Assembly (NCBI GenBank): GCA_040376995.1
Contig: JBEIPP010000002.1
Span: forward strand, 1-61,166
Origin: UBA4416 sp040376995
Lineage (GTDB): Bacteria; Bacteroidota; Bacteroidia; B-17B0; Aurantibacillaceae
DNA: 61,166 bases
Reading direction: 5' to 3'
The translations under genes were made by a program, and so were the position numbers. Below the pieces are notes generated by a model, which ran no database searches, was not told the origin of the DNA, and worked only from the letters and a program-made list of their open reading frames with translations. The first letter of the stretch is position 1, and each line of letters opens with the position of its first letter. This document shows positions 60,060 to 61,166 of this stretch, in pieces.

Positions 60060-61166
60060 ATGAGGAAAATATTTCAAGTCTCCATCTTAGCTGTTGTAGC
60101 TACCATTATTAGCAATCAATCTGTATTTGCACAAACATCAATATCTGCTGGAACAAATACTACAATTTGCTCAGGTTTTTGTGCATCTTTAAACTCAACA
60201 GTAACCAACCCTGTTAATTTAACAAATACGTATACTGTTGGGTCAATCGCATACGCACCTCTTGCTTATACAGGTGGGACTTCATTAACTTTTGATGACG
60301 ATAAATGGACCCCTGCTATAAATTTAGGTTTTAGTTTTTGTTATTTCGGAAACACTTTTAATCAGATATCTGTCAGTCATAATGGACAAGTTTCTTTTAA
60401 TATTGGTAATGCTATTGATCAATACGAAATTAATAGTCCATTGCCTTATGCCGGAACAGTTGGTGGTTTTGACCAAATCCCTCCAAACACTATTTGCGGC
60501 GTTTATAAAGATTTATTTCTACCTAGTGGTGGTACAGCAGCTTATTACACAACTGGAGTAGCTCCAAATAGAACTTTTGTAGCTTACTGGAATGATGTTC
60601 CTATGTTTGGATCTGGAAGTTGTTTTACGTCTTTGAATAAATTTCAAATTGTATTACATGAAACAACTAATATTATTGATATTAACATTGAAAAAAGTAA
60701 TTTTTGTGGTACTAAAAATAGCTCTAGAGGTTTAATTGGAATTCAAAATGCTTTAGCAACTATAGCTGTAGCTCCTGCAACAAGAAATGTTCTAACTTCG
60801 TGGACAGCCACTAATGAAGCCTGGCGTTTTACTCCAACTGGCGCGCCAAGTTATACTATAAACTGGGCAGGTCCAAATGGTTTTACTGCAACAGGTCTAA
60901 CAGCAGCTCCTTGCCCAACAGCAACAAGTAATTACACCGCCACTATGAATGTTTCAAACTGTGGCGGAGGAATATCTTCTTACAGTAGTGTCGTACAAGT
61001 TTCTGTTACACCTACACCTACAATAACTTTAACCCCCAGTTCAGCTACTATTTGTGCAGGGCAATCAACAACAATAACCGCCAGTGGAGCAACTTCTTAT
61101 ACATGGTTGCCTTCAGGTTCTGGAACTTCAAGTGTCGTATCACCTGCCGCAACTACTGTTTATACC
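60060..61166 (+). CDS. Large secreted Ig-like/gliding-type protein, N-terminal part (cut by window edge)
   Basis: The open frame from the ATG at 60060 runs 369 codons to the window end without a stop. A signal peptide (about residues 1-25, IISNQSVFAQ) is followed by a region of about 230 residues resembling the N-terminal beta-domain of Bacteroidota surface proteins (DDDKWTPAINLGFSFCYFGN, VSHNGQVSFNIGNA, FVAYWNDVPMFGSGSC). Ig-like repeats begin near residue 280 (ATSNYTATMNV; SATICAGQSTTITASGATSY). Proteins of this type are usually long and end in a type IX secretion sorting domain, here out of view. It follows the small exported protein gene by 4 bp. Confidence 0.75.
   Translation, partial: MRKIFQVSILAVVATIISNQSVFAQTSISAGTNTTICSGFCASLNSTVTNPVNLTNTYTVGSIAYAPLAYTGGTSLTFDDDKWTPAINLGFSFCYFGNTFNQISVSHNGQVSFNIGNAIDQYEINSPLPYAGTVGGFDQIPPNTICGVYKDLFLPSGGTAAYYTTGVAPNRTFVAYWNDVPMFGSGSCFTSLNKFQIVLHETTNIIDINIEKSNFCGTKNSSRGLIGIQNALATIAVAPATRNVLTSWTATNEAWRFTPTGAPSYTINWAGPNGFTATGLTAAPCPTATSNYTATMNVSNCGGGISSYSSVVQVSVTPTPTITLTPSSATICAGQSTTITASGATSYTWLPSGSGTSSVVSPAATTVYT

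Noticed and set aside
1..61166. tRNA, rRNA, integrase, transposase or phage genes
   Set aside because: None recognised on reading both strands; the mobile character of the window is limited to short non-coding repeats.

Overview
The window is a stretch of chromosome from a low-GC member of the Bacteroidota, most like a Flavobacteriales-type organism, though the exact lineage cannot be fixed from sequence alone. The evidence is the division/cell-wall gene order typical of that phylum, frequent promoters of the TTTG / TAnnTTTG type, almost no Shine-Dalgarno sequences, SpIIa lipoproteins, a TonB-dependent receptor with a carboxypeptidase-regulatory-like N-terminus, a SecA of 1100 residues, and a large secreted Ig-like protein of the sort exported by type IX secretion. 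No rRNA, tRNA, CRISPR array, prophage or transposase gene was seen.

Layout. 1-2469: the start of an Mrp-type ATPase gene, gatA, tatA and methylmalonyl-CoA epimerase. 2466-8627: an iron/haem acquisition locus (DUF4856 lipoprotein, imelysin-like lipoprotein, HTTM membrane protein, TonB-dependent receptor) whose two promoters share one 18-bp inverted repeat. 8767-10211: ispF and an acyltransferase. 10401-27156: a complete dcw cluster in the order mraZ, rsmH, ftsL, ftsI, murE, mraY, murD, an isolated extra MurD C-terminal domain, ftsW, murG, murC, ftsQ, ftsA, ftsZ. It opens with four phased MraZ boxes and closes with a triplicated block made of the FtsZ C-terminal codons plus terminator. 27669-28984: decayed genes, including a frameshifted HEPN-type protein. 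28992-36782: flavodoxin-fold oxidoreductase, YfiH/PgeF laccase-fold enzyme, DEAD helicase, biotin-dependent carboxylase beta subunit, M28 peptidase and thymidine kinase. 36779-41386: an accessory patch with a probably inactive alpha/beta hydrolase, an adenine-deaminase remnant, an amidohydrolase that lacks its usual HxH, an RsmB/RsmF-type methyltransferase and a frameshifted STAS-like gene. 41513-52034: rhodanese, hemL, MmcQ/YjbR, SpoIID-like protein, lpxB, surE, ridA, an RRM protein, a Rieske-like lipoprotein without cluster ligands, a C-terminal processing protease and two unknown exported proteins. 52046-61166: a LytS/LytTR-type two-component pair, secA, and a two-gene unit ending in a truncated large secreted protein.

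How the parts connect. The dcw genes make and flip the peptidoglycan precursor (MurE, MraY, MurD, MurG, MurC, FtsW), polymerise it at the septum (FtsI) and build the division ring (FtsL, FtsQ, FtsA, FtsZ). MurE carries the meso-diaminopimelate signature. PccB/MmdA-type carboxylase and methylmalonyl-CoA epimerase belong to propionyl-CoA/methylmalonyl-CoA metabolism. LpxB makes lipid A for the outer membrane.

The most distinctive property of the window is its load of short dispersed and inverted repeats. They sit in gene gaps, supply the terminal codons of several essential genes (ftsW, murG, ftsQ), and form a roughly 125-bp element found three times directly upstream of unrelated genes. No wholly new defence or mobile system was identified. 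The most unusual items are the free-standing MurD C-terminal domain, the triplicated ftsZ tail, the three-copy leader element and the shared operator of the iron locus.
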